From Sphaerimonospora cavernae (GTDB lineage: Bacteria; Actinomycetota; Actinomycetes; Streptosporangiales; Streptosporangiaceae), in contig NZ_JBHMQT010000032.1 in assembly GCF_042435035.1 (NCBI RefSeq), forward strand, positions 124,001-188,000: a stretch of DNA of 64,000 nt, read 5' to 3'. Positions 10,501 through 18,369 of this stretch are shown one piece after another. A model generated the notes under the pieces. The model was not told the DNA's origin. It did not search any database and was given only the letters and a program-made list of their open reading frames with translations. Every line of letters starts with the position of its first letter. The first letter of the stretch is position 1. A program made the position numbers and the translations under genes.

Positions 10501-11393
10501 CGCTCGGCCAGCGCCCGCCCCTCCTCCAGCCGGGACCGGGCGGCCGTCAGCGCGGCGGCCGCCCCGGACCGCTCGGCCGCGGTGGCCGTGACCATCTCGG
10601 CCGCAGCCTCGAGCAACGCGGCGGACCACGCGAGCGGGTCGTCCGCCGGGTCGGTTCCCGCCGCCGCGTCCTCGTCACCCTCATCGGCGGCATCGAGCCC
10701 CTGATCGAGCACCGCCAGCAGGTCGGCGCCGGACGCACCACGCATGCGGTCGGTCACCGAGACGACCGCGTCCCGGAGCGCCTGCCGCCGGCGCCCGGTC
10801 TCGGCGCGGTGATCGGCCAGCCACTTCTCCAGGTCGGTGAAGAACCGCACCGAGAACAGACGCTCGAGCAGCTCGGCCCGCCTGTCCCCGCTCGCCCGCA
10901 GGAACTGCGCGAAGTCGCCCTGCGGGAGCAGTACGACCTGGCAGAACTGCTCGGCGGTCATGCCCATCAGGTCGTTGATCAGGTGGCCGGCCTCGTCACT
11001 GCGGGTGCTGCGGGGCGCCCACTCGCCCGCGATGTGCTCCTCCAGCAGGGTCTTGGCCTTCTCCTCCATGAGGCCGGTGCCGCGCAGCTTGGGGCGCATC
11101 CACGCGGGCGACCGCGTGATCCGCAGGCGGCGACCCCTGATGGTGAAGTCGAGAACGACCGCGGGGCCGCGGTCCGGCGGGGCGTGGTCGCACCGCAGGG
11201 TTCGCGCCTTGTCCCGCTGCCCGGGCACCCTGCCGTACAGCGCGAAGCAGACGGCGTCGAGCACGGTGGTCTTGCCCGCGCCGGTCGGCCCGTGGATGAG
11301 GAAGAGCCCCGCCTCGCCGAGCGCGTCGAAGTCGACCTCCTCGGTTCCCGGGAAGGAGCCGAACGCGGTCAGCCGCAGGCGGTGCAGTCTCAT
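7542..11393 (-). CDS. sbcC: Exonuclease subunit SbcC (SMC-like ATPase)
   Basis: ATPase subunit of the SbcCD (Rad50-Mre11 type) nuclease, which opens DNA hairpins and processes ends, 1283 aa. The N-terminus has Walker A GPTGAGKTTVLDAV (about 35-48) and Q-loop VVLLPQGDF. Long Ala/Glu/Arg-rich coiled coils flank a zinc hook CVVCGSGEHP near residue 672. The C-terminus has the ABC signature LSGGETF and Walker B LFVDEGFGTLD. It overlaps sbcD by 4 bases (ATGA), so the two are translationally coupled. The coiled coil contains an in-frame 15-bp tandem repeat, described separately. Confidence 0.95.
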   Translation of the reverse strand: MRLHRLRLTAFGSFPGTEEVDFDALGEAGLFLIHGPTGAGKTTVLDAVCFALYGRVPGQRDKARTLRCDHAPPDRGPAVVLDFTIRGRRLRITRSPAWMRPKLRGTGLMEEKAKTLLEEHIAGEWAPRSTRSDEAGHLINDLMGMTAEQFCQVVLLPQGDFAQFLRASGDRRAELLERLFSVRFFTDLEKWLADHRAETGRRRQALRDAVVSVTDRMRGASGADLLAVLDQGLDAADEGDEDAAAGTDPADDPLAWSAALLEAAAEMVTATAAERSGAAAALTAARSRLEEGRALAERRRRHAAALARRDELAGAAQERADLRSMLDQAARADRVLPLIRQAGQRAEAADKARRLAGDAVGRALPLVAGDSPRDGSLRDRERERRAEMTRLEQLLPDETRLTTVRADHDTAERRMVELTGLAAEAAARLAVLPGEREQAETRLTQARIAAARRAGLAAERDAAERDLKEIRRREARAADLAAAGAAQEAALAALPTDLTAGDLTAGDLTAGDLTARDRAAADLAEAERSRRDELVKLEERAAEETRLREIDGLLADARREAEAAAEREAAALAGLAESPTVLHETEARLGEARSAAARVPGLRAACDRARERFDAAQARDVLTAELAEAQAARQAAVDEAQQARDALQDVRRARIDGMAAELARELVPGSPCVVCGSGEHPAPAAPADFAPTAEDEQNAQNAFEAARQHREAAETRVAGLEARLDEVAGRAEELSQDEAAGLLTGAESEHTAQREVAAGEPALAAEVLRLAAELEELRGQAEEAGHALTGHRARERELLAERDRLSSRLADALGDDPDVRARRDRIETEVGLITVAVDAVAAAAAARTAYEQALAAAGPQEEGTAVGALEAAREALRAADAEAAEEPGLAEETRRLAAELGEVEERARTAELETAETRTHRDRLAEEERRLATLLDAHRGEDASLAARLDRLAAEVALLHEAAEATAAAEIAERERENALAAARAAAAEAGFATVEEAGDAVRNEADREAMDERLRRFAADEAAVEAQLADPELAAAAAAPDPDVAALEAEHERAERDHETRLSAADRAQGRYGQLAGLAGELGRAHERYLPAAERYRLAQRLAGLAAGTSADNQYRMPLSSYVLGERLGQVVAAANVRLDQMSGGRYLLEHHLGRVAGDRARSGGGMALRVLDGWTGAARDPATLSGGETFVTSLALALGLADVIADEAGGPEMSTLFVDEGFGTLDEETLDDVLDILDGLREGGRAVGIVSHVAELRTRIPAQIRVLKRRSGSILSGPAAR
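9851..9906 (-). repeat. 15-bp tandem repeat inside sbcC
   Basis: Unit CAGTCAGGTCCCCGG on the plus strand, three exact copies (9851-9895) and a partial fourth. On the coding strand it encodes repeated GDLTA pentapeptides in the coiled-coil arm. Being a multiple of three, copy-number change would keep the frame. Confidence 0.9.
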
Positions 11394-12499
11394 GACGCCT
11401 CCTCGATCCGGCAGGCCTCCACGGCCTGCGCGAGCACTCTCGCCTCCGCCTCATCGGCCGGCTCGCCTCGCACCACGCGCACGAAGTCGAGCGCCACGTC
11501 GATCTCCGCGCGCCCGTCGATCCTGACCGGGCGGGCGGGGGCGTCGGACGGGCCATCGGGCTCGAAGGAGAGCGCCAAGGTGTGCGGGAAGCGGCGGCGC
11601 AACCGTTCCATGGCCTCCCTGGGCCGGACCGGGTCGGTCAGCGTCACCTGCAGCCAGTGCCCCTCCCGATCGGCGTACCGCCGGTCGGTCAGCAGGTCGT
11701 CGATGTGCCCTCGCAGCGTGCCGACCGGGCGGGGGACGGGCGCGGGGACGAACTCCGCGCGCGCGGCGCCCTCCGGCGGGAGATCGACCAGCCAGGAGCC
11801 TTTCACGTGGCCGGCCTCGGAGAACGAGTAGGCGATCGGGGACCCGGAGTAGCGGACGGTCTCGCTCATCGTCTGCCGGCCGTGCAGGTGGCCGAGCGCC
11901 GCGTAGTCGATGCCGTCGAACGCGTTCAGCGGCACGTGGGACACCCCGCCGACGCTGATGTCCCGCTCGCTGTCGCTCGCCTGCCCGCCGGTGACGAAGG
12001 CGTGGGCGAGCACGACCTTACGCCGGGCCGGATGGGCGCGGATCCTCCCCATGGCATGGCGGATGGCGGCGGTGTGGCTGCGCTCGGCCAACTCCCATCG
12101 GTCCTTCACCAGTTCGGGCTCGAGATAGGGGATGCCGAAGAACGCCACGTCGTCGACGAGCACCGGCTCTTCGGCCCTGTCGGGGTCGGTGCGCAGGTGC
12201 ACCCGCTCCATGAGGGCGGAGCCGAAGCCGAGCCGTACGGCCGAGTCGTGGTTGCCGCTGATCAGCACGGTGTGCACGCCCAGCGCCTTCAGCCGGGCCA
12301 GCGCCTCGTCGCACAGCGCCACCGCGTCCACCGGCGGCAGCGCCCGGTCGTACACATCGCCGGCCACCACCACGACGTCCACCCGCTCGTCGCCTACGGT
12401 CCGGACGAGATGGTCGACGAACGCGGCCTGAGCGTCCAGCAGGCTCTCCCGATGGAAGGACCTGCCCAGATGCCAGTCGGAGCTGTGCAAGACACGCAT
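11390..12499 (-). CDS. sbcD: Exonuclease subunit SbcD
   Basis: Nuclease partner of SbcC, 369 aa. The calcineurin-like phosphoesterase motifs run in order: SDWHLGR at residues 7-13, GDVYDR, GNHDS, and later LAHAFV and LGHLHGR, which provide the two-metal site. A C-terminal capping domain follows. It is first in a two-gene operon with sbcC and divergent from the hydrolase gene at 12625; the 125-base gap should hold both promoters. Confidence 0.95.
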   Translation of the reverse strand: MRVLHSSDWHLGRSFHRESLLDAQAAFVDHLVRTVGDERVDVVVVAGDVYDRALPPVDAVALCDEALARLKALGVHTVLISGNHDSAVRLGFGSALMERVHLRTDPDRAEEPVLVDDVAFFGIPYLEPELVKDRWELAERSHTAAIRHAMGRIRAHPARRKVVLAHAFVTGGQASDSERDISVGGVSHVPLNAFDGIDYAALGHLHGRQTMSETVRYSGSPIAYSFSEAGHVKGSWLVDLPPEGAARAEFVPAPVPRPVGTLRGHIDDLLTDRRYADREGHWLQVTLTDPVRPREAMERLRRRFPHTLALSFEPDGPSDAPARPVRIDGRAEIDVALDFVRVVRGEPADEAEARVLAQAVEACRIEEAS

Positions 12500-12624
12500 G
12501 TCGCAGGAAGCTAACAGGTTCGTGGCATTCCCGTCGCCCCGACGGTCGGAAAATATACCCAGGCCCGAAAACGAGTAATGACTTAATCTGGACTCGGTAT
12601 CGAAGTCGTACCGGGAGCGGACTC

Positions 12625-14115
12625 ATGAACGTCGGCCGGGGGACGATTGGGATGATCGCCGGCATCCTGCTGGTGGTACTGGCCACTCTGGGCTACCTGC
12701 TCTCGCCCCCGACGTTCGACCCCGCCCCACTGGCCGCCTCGGAGAGCTTCCACTCCCTTCCGCCGCAGCCCGCGAGCGAGACCCGCCCCGTCGCCGCGAC
12801 CGCGCCGATCAACACCCAGACGGTCATGGTGCCGGCCCGCGACGAGACGCTGAAAGCCGTCATCAGATATCCGCTGACGCCCGGCAGACACCCCGCGATG
12901 GTCTTCGTGCAGGGCTCGGGGTCGGGCAACGGCTCGGAGTTCGACCAGCAGGCCGAGTGGCTGGCCAGGGCGGGCATCGTGACCCTCGCCTACGACAAGC
13001 GCACGGTGGGCTACTCCTTTCCGCACCGCGACTTCTCGCTGCTCGCCGACGACGCCCTGCGCATGCTGCGGGTGCTGCGGCAGCGGCCCGACGTCGATCC
13101 CGCCAGGGCGGGGTTATGGGGGGTGAGCGAGGGCGGCTGGGTCGTGCCGATCGCCGCCGGCACCGGGGAGGCCGCCTTCGTCGTCCTGGTGTCCTCGCCG
13201 AACGTCTCGCCGATGCGGCAGGTCGCCTGGGCGCTGAACGAGCAGCTGCTGCGCCTGCACGCCCCGCCCGGCGTGCGCGACCTGCTCACCCGCGCGATGG
13301 GCGGGGTGGGCTTCGAGTTCCTCCGCCACGACGGGGTCCCCGCGCTGCGCGGGATCAGGCAGCCCGTCCTGGCCCTGTACGGCACCGACGACCCGTCCAT
13401 CCCGTTCGTGGAGAGCACCGACACGCTCGTCAACGCCCTCCGGGACGGCGGCAACGCCGATTACACGATCCGCTTCCTCGCCCGAGCCGATCACGCCATG
13501 CGGATCGGCGGCGGGCCGTACGCGCCCGCGTACCTGCCCACACTCGCCAACTGGATCAGGGACCTGCCCGGCACGGCCGAACCCGCGGTGGCGATGGCCG
13601 GGGCGACACCGGTGCAGCGGTTCGAGGCCAGTGACGTGCCGGCCGCGCCCTGGTACGGCCACACCACCATTCTGTGGCTGACCCTCTGCCTGGCCGCCGT
13701 CGGCTATGTCGCCGCCCCGGTCACCGAGATGGTCGTCCGCCTCCGGGCCCGCGATCCCCGGCTCCAGACGGACCTCGAGAGGTGGCCCGCCATCCGGCGG
13801 CGGCTACGCCGGATGGCCTGGGTCGGGCTGGGCGAGCTGGCCGCGGTCATCGCCTTCATCACGCTGATCGTGCTGTTCTCGGTCAACCAGGCCGGCGCGT
13901 GGCCCGCCGTACAGGCCGGGTGGCTGGTCGTACGGCTGCTCGCCGTGGTGATGCTGGTGCAGGAGGTGACGGTGGCGGCGGCCGTCATGACCGCGCTGCG
14001 CGCCGGGTGGGAGCCGACGCTCTGGCAGCGCTGCGTGCTGGCGGGTGTGCTCGGCGGCACCGCGCTGCTGCTGGTCACAGCCGCCTACTTCGGGCTGTTC
14101 GCCATTCCCTGGTGA
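12625..14115 (+). CDS. Alpha/beta hydrolase with C-terminal membrane domain
   Basis: Protein of 496 aa. One N-terminal membrane segment (residues about 9-27) precedes an extracytoplasmic alpha/beta hydrolase. The oxyanion-type motif VFVQGSGSGNG is at 93-103, the nucleophile elbow GVSEGG has Ser168, a late acid lies in LYGTDDPSIPF, and the histidine is in ADHAMRIGG. A tail of about 150 residues has three or four membrane segments. The catalytic half resembles dienelactone-hydrolase or peptidase S9-like esterases; the substrate is unknown. The following LCP gene starts 7 bases after the stop, suggesting one transcript. Confidence 0.78.
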   Translation: MNVGRGTIGMIAGILLVVLATLGYLLSPPTFDPAPLAASESFHSLPPQPASETRPVAATAPINTQTVMVPARDETLKAVIRYPLTPGRHPAMVFVQGSGSGNGSEFDQQAEWLARAGIVTLAYDKRTVGYSFPHRDFSLLADDALRMLRVLRQRPDVDPARAGLWGVSEGGWVVPIAAGTGEAAFVVLVSSPNVSPMRQVAWALNEQLLRLHAPPGVRDLLTRAMGGVGFEFLRHDGVPALRGIRQPVLALYGTDDPSIPFVESTDTLVNALRDGGNADYTIRFLARADHAMRIGGGPYAPAYLPTLANWIRDLPGTAEPAVAMAGATPVQRFEASDVPAAPWYGHTTILWLTLCLAAVGYVAAPVTEMVVRLRARDPRLQTDLERWPAIRRRLRRMAWVGLGELAAVIAFITLIVLFSVNQAGAWPAVQAGWLVVRLLAVVMLVQEVTVAAAVMTALRAGWEPTLWQRCVLAGVLGGTALLLVTAAYFGLFAIPW

Positions 14116-14122
14116 GCGTCAA

Positions 14123-15592
14123 ATGGCGGTATCGAGTCTCCCGTCCGGCTCAGCGAGCCGGGCTTTCCTCCGGCGTGACCGCTTCGATGGAGGCGTGTCC
14201 ACGAGGCGAGAACCGACTGAGGGGCGAGAAACGACTGAGGAGGCGGGGCGGGGCACCGCGCTGATCGGCTGGGTGGCGCTGTCGGCCGTGCTGCCGGGGG
14301 CCGCGCACCTGCGGGCCGGGTGGCGGCGCACCGGGACGGTGCTGCTCCTCACCTATCTGTCCACCGTCACCTGCGTGGTCCTGGTGGCCGCCGGCGCGGA
14401 CGCGGGGCTGGCCGGGCGGGCGCTCAACTGGTTGAGTCAGATCGCCGCGGTCGCGGGGGCCGTCGCCGTCGCGTGGTTCTGCCTGATCATTCATTCATAT
14501 TTCGTGCTGCGGCCGGGGCGGCTGCCGTACCCGGGGCAGATCGCCACCGGGCTGATCGCGGGGGCGCTGGCGGTGACCATGGCGGCGCCGTTCGCGCTCG
14601 CCGCCCGATATCTGGCCGTCTCCCAGCAGACACTCGACTCGGTCTTCGGCGCGTCGGACGCCGGACCGGGCCGGCCCGGCGATCCCTGGGTGGGCCGGGG
14701 ACGGATCAACGTGCTCCTGCTCGGCGGAGACTGGGGCCGCGACCGGATCGGCATGCGGACCGACAGCATCAACGTGGCGAGCGTGGACGTCCACACCGGC
14801 AGGACCGTGCTGCTGGGCCTGCCGAGGAACCTGGAGCACGTCCGTTTCCCCCCGGGCAGCCCGATGGAGCGGCGCTTCCCCTACGGTTTCGAGCTCCCCG
14901 AGTCCAAACCCGGCTGGCGTGAGGACCTGCTGTTCTCGGTATGGCAGTACGCGGAGGATCACCCCGAGCTGTTCGGCGGACGCCGCGGCATGGGGGCCGA
15001 GACGCTGAAGCAGACCGTGGCGTACACACTCGGCATCCCGATCGACTGGTACGCGCTGGTCAACATCTGGGGGTTCGCGAAGATCATCGATGCGCTCGGC
15101 GGCCTCGTGCTCACCGTCGACCACGACATCGTGTTCGGCCGGTACGACGAGGGCCTGCTCCCGGCGGGCACCCGGCGGCTCAGTGGCGCCGAGGCGCTGT
15201 GGTACGCCCGGTCCCGCACCTACAGCGACGACTTCGCCCGCATGCGCAGGCAGCGCTGCGTGTTCAACGCGCTGCTCGCCCAGGCCGATCCGGCGACCGT
15301 GCTGCGCCGTTTCACCCGGATCGCCGCAGCCGCCCGGGGGATCGTCCGTACCGACATCCCCCGGCCCATGCTGGAGCACCTGGTGCCGCTCGCGTGGAAG
15401 GTGAAGCAGGCCGGGGTGACGAGCCTGCAGTTCATGCCGCCAATGATCAGCACGGCCCATCCCGACTGGGACCGCATCCGCGAGCTCACCGCCAGGGCGA
15501 TCGAGGCCCGCCCCGCCCCCAGGTGGCCTGCGCCGTCCCCCGCGGCCCCGTCCGCCACCGCCCCGATCTCCGACGGCTGCGGCGCCGCCTAG
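14123..15592 (+). CDS. LCP-family (LytR-CpsA-Psr) cell-wall ligase
   Basis: LCP proteins transfer polyprenyl-linked glycopolymers to peptidoglycan outside the membrane. The protein has about four hydrophobic segments in the first 170 residues (longer than the usual single anchor), then the catalytic LCP domain. Expected motifs are visible: INVLLLGGDWGRDRIGMRTDSINVASVD, TVLLGLPRNLEHV, and SGAEALWYARSRTYSDDFARMRRQR with the conserved arginines. The start at ATG 14123 has GGTGAG upstream; GTG 14195 is an alternative. It is probably co-transcribed with the hydrolase. Confidence 0.85.
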   Translation: MAVSSLPSGSASRAFLRRDRFDGGVSTRREPTEGRETTEEAGRGTALIGWVALSAVLPGAAHLRAGWRRTGTVLLLTYLSTVTCVVLVAAGADAGLAGRALNWLSQIAAVAGAVAVAWFCLIIHSYFVLRPGRLPYPGQIATGLIAGALAVTMAAPFALAARYLAVSQQTLDSVFGASDAGPGRPGDPWVGRGRINVLLLGGDWGRDRIGMRTDSINVASVDVHTGRTVLLGLPRNLEHVRFPPGSPMERRFPYGFELPESKPGWREDLLFSVWQYAEDHPELFGGRRGMGAETLKQTVAYTLGIPIDWYALVNIWGFAKIIDALGGLVLTVDHDIVFGRYDEGLLPAGTRRLSGAEALWYARSRTYSDDFARMRRQRCVFNALLAQADPATVLRRFTRIAAAARGIVRTDIPRPMLEHLVPLAWKVKQAGVTSLQFMPPMISTAHPDWDRIRELTARAIEARPAPRWPAPSPAAPSATAPISDGCGAA

Positions 15593-15600
15593 ACTGAATC

Positions 15601-15620
15601 ACATCAAGTTGGCTTGATGT
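15601..15620 (+). promoter_or_regulatory. SoxR box in front of soxR
   Basis: Perfect dyad ACATCAAGTTGGCTTGATGT. The core TCAAG-N6-CTTGA type matches the known SoxR operator (E. coli CCTCAAGTTAACTTGAGG). It sits 27 bases upstream of the soxR start, implying autoregulation. A near-identical copy is at 17063-17082. Confidence 0.8.
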
Positions 15621-15646
15621 CGGTGCTGCGGAGTGGGAGAGGCCGG

Positions 15647-16102
15647 ATGCCCCAGCTCGAACCGGATGCGATCTGGCTGAAGCCGGGGCAGGTCGCCGAG
15701 CGGGCCGGTGTCGCGGTCTCCGCGCTGCACTACTACGAGAGCCTGGGGCTCATCCGGAGTCGCCGCACGAGCGGGAACCGGCGCGAGTACAGGCGCGACA
15801 CGTTGCGGCTGATCGCTTTCATCCGCGCCGCGCAGCGGGTGGGCGTCTCGTTGGAGAAGATCAAGGATGCGCTCGATCGGCTTCCACGGGAACGCGTCCC
15901 CACGAAACGCGACTGGGCCCGACTGGCCCGCCAGTGGCATGACGACCTGACCGCCAGAATCGAGGAGCTGACCGCGCTGCGGGACCGGTTCTCCGACTGC
16001 ATCGGCTGCGGCTGCCTGTCACTGCGGTCCTGCCCCTACTCCAACCCGGACGACATGCTCGGCAGGAAAGGGCCCGGGCCCCGGCGCCTTCCCTGTCGGT
16101 AA
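15647..16102 (+). CDS. soxR: Redox-sensing MerR-family regulator SoxR
   Basis: A 151-aa transcription factor with an N-terminal MerR winged helix (LKPGQVAERAGVAVSALHYYE), a dimerisation helix, and a C-terminal [2Fe-2S] loop SDCIGCGCLSLRSCP with Cys118, 121, 123 and 129. The spacing equals that of E. coli SoxR. ATG 15647 is chosen because it has GGGAGAGG upstream and gives the family N-terminus; an upstream TTG or ATG would lie inside the operator. In actinomycetes SoxR senses redox-cycling compounds, and the neighbouring quinone oxidoreductase is the likely target. Confidence 0.94.
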   Translation: MPQLEPDAIWLKPGQVAERAGVAVSALHYYESLGLIRSRRTSGNRREYRRDTLRLIAFIRAAQRVGVSLEKIKDALDRLPRERVPTKRDWARLARQWHDDLTARIEELTALRDRFSDCIGCGCLSLRSCPYSNPDDMLGRKGPGPRRLPCR

Positions 16103-16114
16103 CGGCCGTGCCGG

Positions 16115-17026
16115 TCACCCAACCGTGATCACGATCTTGCCGCGCCCGTGCCCTGTTTCGAGTTCGCGATGCGCGTCGGCGGCGCGGTCCAGCGGATACG
16201 TCGAGCGGATCAGCGAGGTGATCTCGCCCTTGCCGTACAGCTCGGCCAGGTGGCCCAAGCGCTCCGCGGAGCGGGTGCCGGAGAGGGTGGCGACCCCGAC
16301 CTTCGGACCTTCCTCGTGCGCATAGATCGTCCGCGTCCGGGTGAGGTCCTTCGCCAGTTCCAGCGTGGCCGCCAGCGCTTCCCTCCCGGCGCCGTCGAGG
16401 ACGACGTCGACGCCGTCGGGCGCGAGGCCGCGCACCCGGCCGACGAGATCGGACCGGTAGTCGACAGGTTCGGCGCCGAGTCCACGCAGGTAGTCGTGAT
16501 GATCGGAGCGCGACGTGCCGATCACACGCGCGCCGCGCAACCGTGCCAGCTGTACGGCGAACCCGCCGACGTTCCCGGCCGCGGCATGGATCAACACCAC
16601 GTCTCCCGGCCCGGGCCCGACCTCCTCCCAGGCGATCTCCGCGGTCTGTGCGCCCGCGGTGAACCCGCCGGCGACCTCCCATGGCATCGACGGCGGCTTC
16701 CGGACGATCTGGTCGGCGCCGACGACCACGTACTCGGCGTAGCACCCGAGCAGGCCGAAACCGAGCACCTCCTCACCCGGCCGCCACCCGGTCACGCCAT
16801 CTCCGACGGAGTCGATCACCCCGGCGAACTCGTTGCCCGGGATCGACGGCAGCTCACCGGTCGCGTACGACGGGCGCCACCCCTCCCGGACCGCGAGATC
16901 GAACGGCTGAACCCCCGCCGCTCGCACCCGTACCCGTACCTGACCGGCGCCGGGCACGGGGTCGGGAACCTCACGCGTCTGGAGCACCTCCGGCCCGCCG
17001 GGCTCGGTGACATAGGAGACCTTCAT
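16115..17026 (-). CDS. Zinc-less NAD(P)H:quinone oxidoreductase (MDR family)
   Basis: A 303-aa medium-chain dehydrogenase/reductase. The N-terminal GroES-like part has MKVSYVTEPGGPEVLQ and the LPSIPGNEFAGVIDSVGDGV segment. The Rossmann domain has VLIHAAAGNVGGFAVQLARLRGARVIGT, where AAAGNVG is the nucleotide-binding loop. The C-terminal DLTRTRTIYAHEEGPKVG region is typical of QOR/zinc-independent members. ATG 17026 is chosen over an upstream ATG because GAGAGGAAG precedes it. The promoter carries a SoxR box between putative -35 and -10 elements, so induction by redox-active compounds through SoxR is expected. It is convergent with soxR, with 12 bases between the stops. Confidence 0.9.
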   Translation of the reverse strand: MKVSYVTEPGGPEVLQTREVPDPVPGAGQVRVRVRAAGVQPFDLAVREGWRPSYATGELPSIPGNEFAGVIDSVGDGVTGWRPGEEVLGFGLLGCYAEYVVVGADQIVRKPPSMPWEVAGGFTAGAQTAEIAWEEVGPGPGDVVLIHAAAGNVGGFAVQLARLRGARVIGTSRSDHHDYLRGLGAEPVDYRSDLVGRVRGLAPDGVDVVLDGAGREALAATLELAKDLTRTRTIYAHEEGPKVGVATLSGTRSAERLGHLAELYGKGEITSLIRSTYPLDRAADAHRELETGHGRGKIVITVG

Positions 17027-17062
17027 GGATCTTCCTCTCATCGTCGGGAAGTCCACCGTCCT

Positions 17063-17082
17063 ACATCAAGTCGACTTGACGT
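17063..17082 (-). promoter_or_regulatory. SoxR box in the quinone oxidoreductase promoter
   Basis: ACATCAAGTCGACTTGACGT, an imperfect dyad sharing its left half with the box at 15601. On the minus strand a TTGACG (-35, 17085-17080) and TAGGAC (-10, 17063-17058) bracket it with 16 bases between, the MerR-type arrangement in which the regulator sits within the promoter spacer. Confidence 0.72.
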
Positions 17083-17113
17083 CAAGCCCGACTCCCCCCT
17101 CCCCCCCAAGGCC

Positions 17114-17357
17114 CGTGATCTTGCGAATCCTCGCATATAGAGCCGTGAACAGGGATTTCACGTTCGTGATCTTGCATTTTCTCGCAGACATACCCTCTGA
17201 GCAGCGAAAACACTGTCCGTGATCTTGCACCCACAACTGCAAGATCACAGACCGCATAGGTGCAGGTCAGATGGCTCGCCTGCAAGAATCTGCAAGATCA
17301 CGGAGTCAATTCGCGCAGGTCAGAAGGGTGAACTGCGAGAAACTACAAGATCACGGA
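17114..17357. repeat. Inverted cluster of 53-bp iterated units
   Basis: This gap between qor and the enolase-family gene holds six copies of an 11-bp core. GTGATCTT occurs at 17115, 17166 and 17219, and its complement AAGATCAC at 17241, 17294 and 17347, so spacing is 51, 53, then 53, 53. The two arms mirror each other around a perfect 11-bp hairpin, GTGATCTTGCA with TGCAAGATCAC (17219-17248, 8-base loop). Each unit also ends in a TGCGAGAAA-like box just before the core. No gene is visible in it. Two further cores occur at 24864-24893. Confidence 0.8.
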
Positions 17358-17379
17358 GTGTCGGGTCTGGGGCGGGGGC

Positions 17380-18369
17380 CTAGACCCGGAAGGACTCGCG
17401 GGCCAGACGCCGTACCCGCGTCTCGTCCACGGTGTGGCCGAGGCCCGGCTGCGTGAGCGGCACGGCGACGACGCCGCCCGAGGCGTCGACGGGCGGGAGG
17501 ACGACCTGGGCGCTTCGCGGCGGCTCGGCGACGTCGCTCGGCATCGAGCAGCCCGGCATGCTCGCCACCGCGACGGTGGCGGCCCGGGCGAGACCGGCGC
17601 CATGCCCGCCGGCGCAGATGATGTCCCAACCGGCGGCGACCGCGTGGTCGTGCACGAGCCGTACGGCGCCGAGCGAGCCGAGCAGCGCGGGACGCAGCAG
17701 CAGCGCGCGGCCGGCGTTCAGGCCGACCGCCTCGTCCAGCTCGGCCACGGAACCGACCTCGACCGCCACCGCGGCGGTCACCCGGTCCTGCAGGTCGGCA
17801 CTGGTCAGCAGATCCTTGAACGGCCGCTCGATGGCGACGACGCCGTAGGCGTCCAGCGCCTCGAGTTGGCCGATCCCGGTGTAGGCGCCGTGTCCGTCGA
17901 CGGCGATGGCCAGGCCGGGGTAGGCGGCGCGGACCGCCCGGAGCGGCTCGACGTCCCAGCCCGGGTGGATGTCGAGCGTCACGTGGCCGTAGCCCGCGCA
18001 GACGTGCCGATTCACCCTGGCGATCATGCTTTCGACCGAACGGTCGGCGGCCAGCCGCACGGTCCCGATGAGGGAGGTACGGCTCCCGCCGAGGGCGTCC
18101 GCCAGCGGGACGCCGTTCATCCGGCCCCACAGGTCCCAGCACGCCATGTCGCCGGCCGAGCCGCCGGGGATCTGGCCGAGCTCGGCCGGGTGTTCCCAGT
18201 CGACGCCGATCAACGCGGGAAGCGACCGCTCCACGTGCGGTGCGGGCCCGACGAACTCGCCCCAGCCGGTCATGCCGCCGTAGTCCGTGAGTTTGACCAG
18301 CGTGGTCTCCGGACGCCTGCCGTACGGCAGGGTCATCCTGAAGACCTCCAACTCTCGGACGCGCGGCAC
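17380..18369 (-). CDS. Enolase-superfamily (NSAR/OSBS-like) protein lacking catalytic lysines
   Basis: A 329-aa homologue of N-succinylamino acid racemase / o-succinylbenzoate synthase. The fold markers HPGWDVEPLRAVRAAYPGLAIAVDGHGAYT and WGEFV are clear. The KxK catalytic pair of the family is T131-L-D133, the lysine of the IKPGR strand is Arg226, and one metal ligand Asp is Glu204; Asp158 and Glu181 remain. The frame is intact, so it reads as a pseudoenzyme or an enzyme with changed chemistry rather than a pseudogene. GTG 18369 is preferred because GAGGGGG lies 6 bases upstream. A CRISPR-like spacer at 18573-18604 matches exactly this start region. A TATTAT at 18471-18466 (minus strand) could be its -10 element. 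Confidence 0.82.
   Translation of the reverse strand: MPRVRELEVFRMTLPYGRRPETTLVKLTDYGGMTGWGEFVGPAPHVERSLPALIGVDWEHPAELGQIPGGSAGDMACWDLWGRMNGVPLADALGGSRTSLIGTVRLAADRSVESMIARVNRHVCAGYGHVTLDIHPGWDVEPLRAVRAAYPGLAIAVDGHGAYTGIGQLEALDAYGVVAIERPFKDLLTSADLQDRVTAAVAVEVGSVAELDEAVGLNAGRALLLRPALLGSLGAVRLVHDHAVAAGWDIICAGGHGAGLARAATVAVASMPGCSMPSDVAEPPRSAQVVLPPVDASGGVVAVPLTQPGLGHTVDETRVRRLARESFRV

Noticed and set aside
9144..11831. 895-codon plus-strand frame opposite sbcC/sbcD
   Set aside because: Antisense shadow with skewed composition; SbcC motifs on the minus strand are unambiguous.
17066..17285. Minus-strand open frames in the 17.1-17.3 kb repeat cluster
   Set aside because: They run across the repeated units, lack ribosome sites and encode no recognisable protein.
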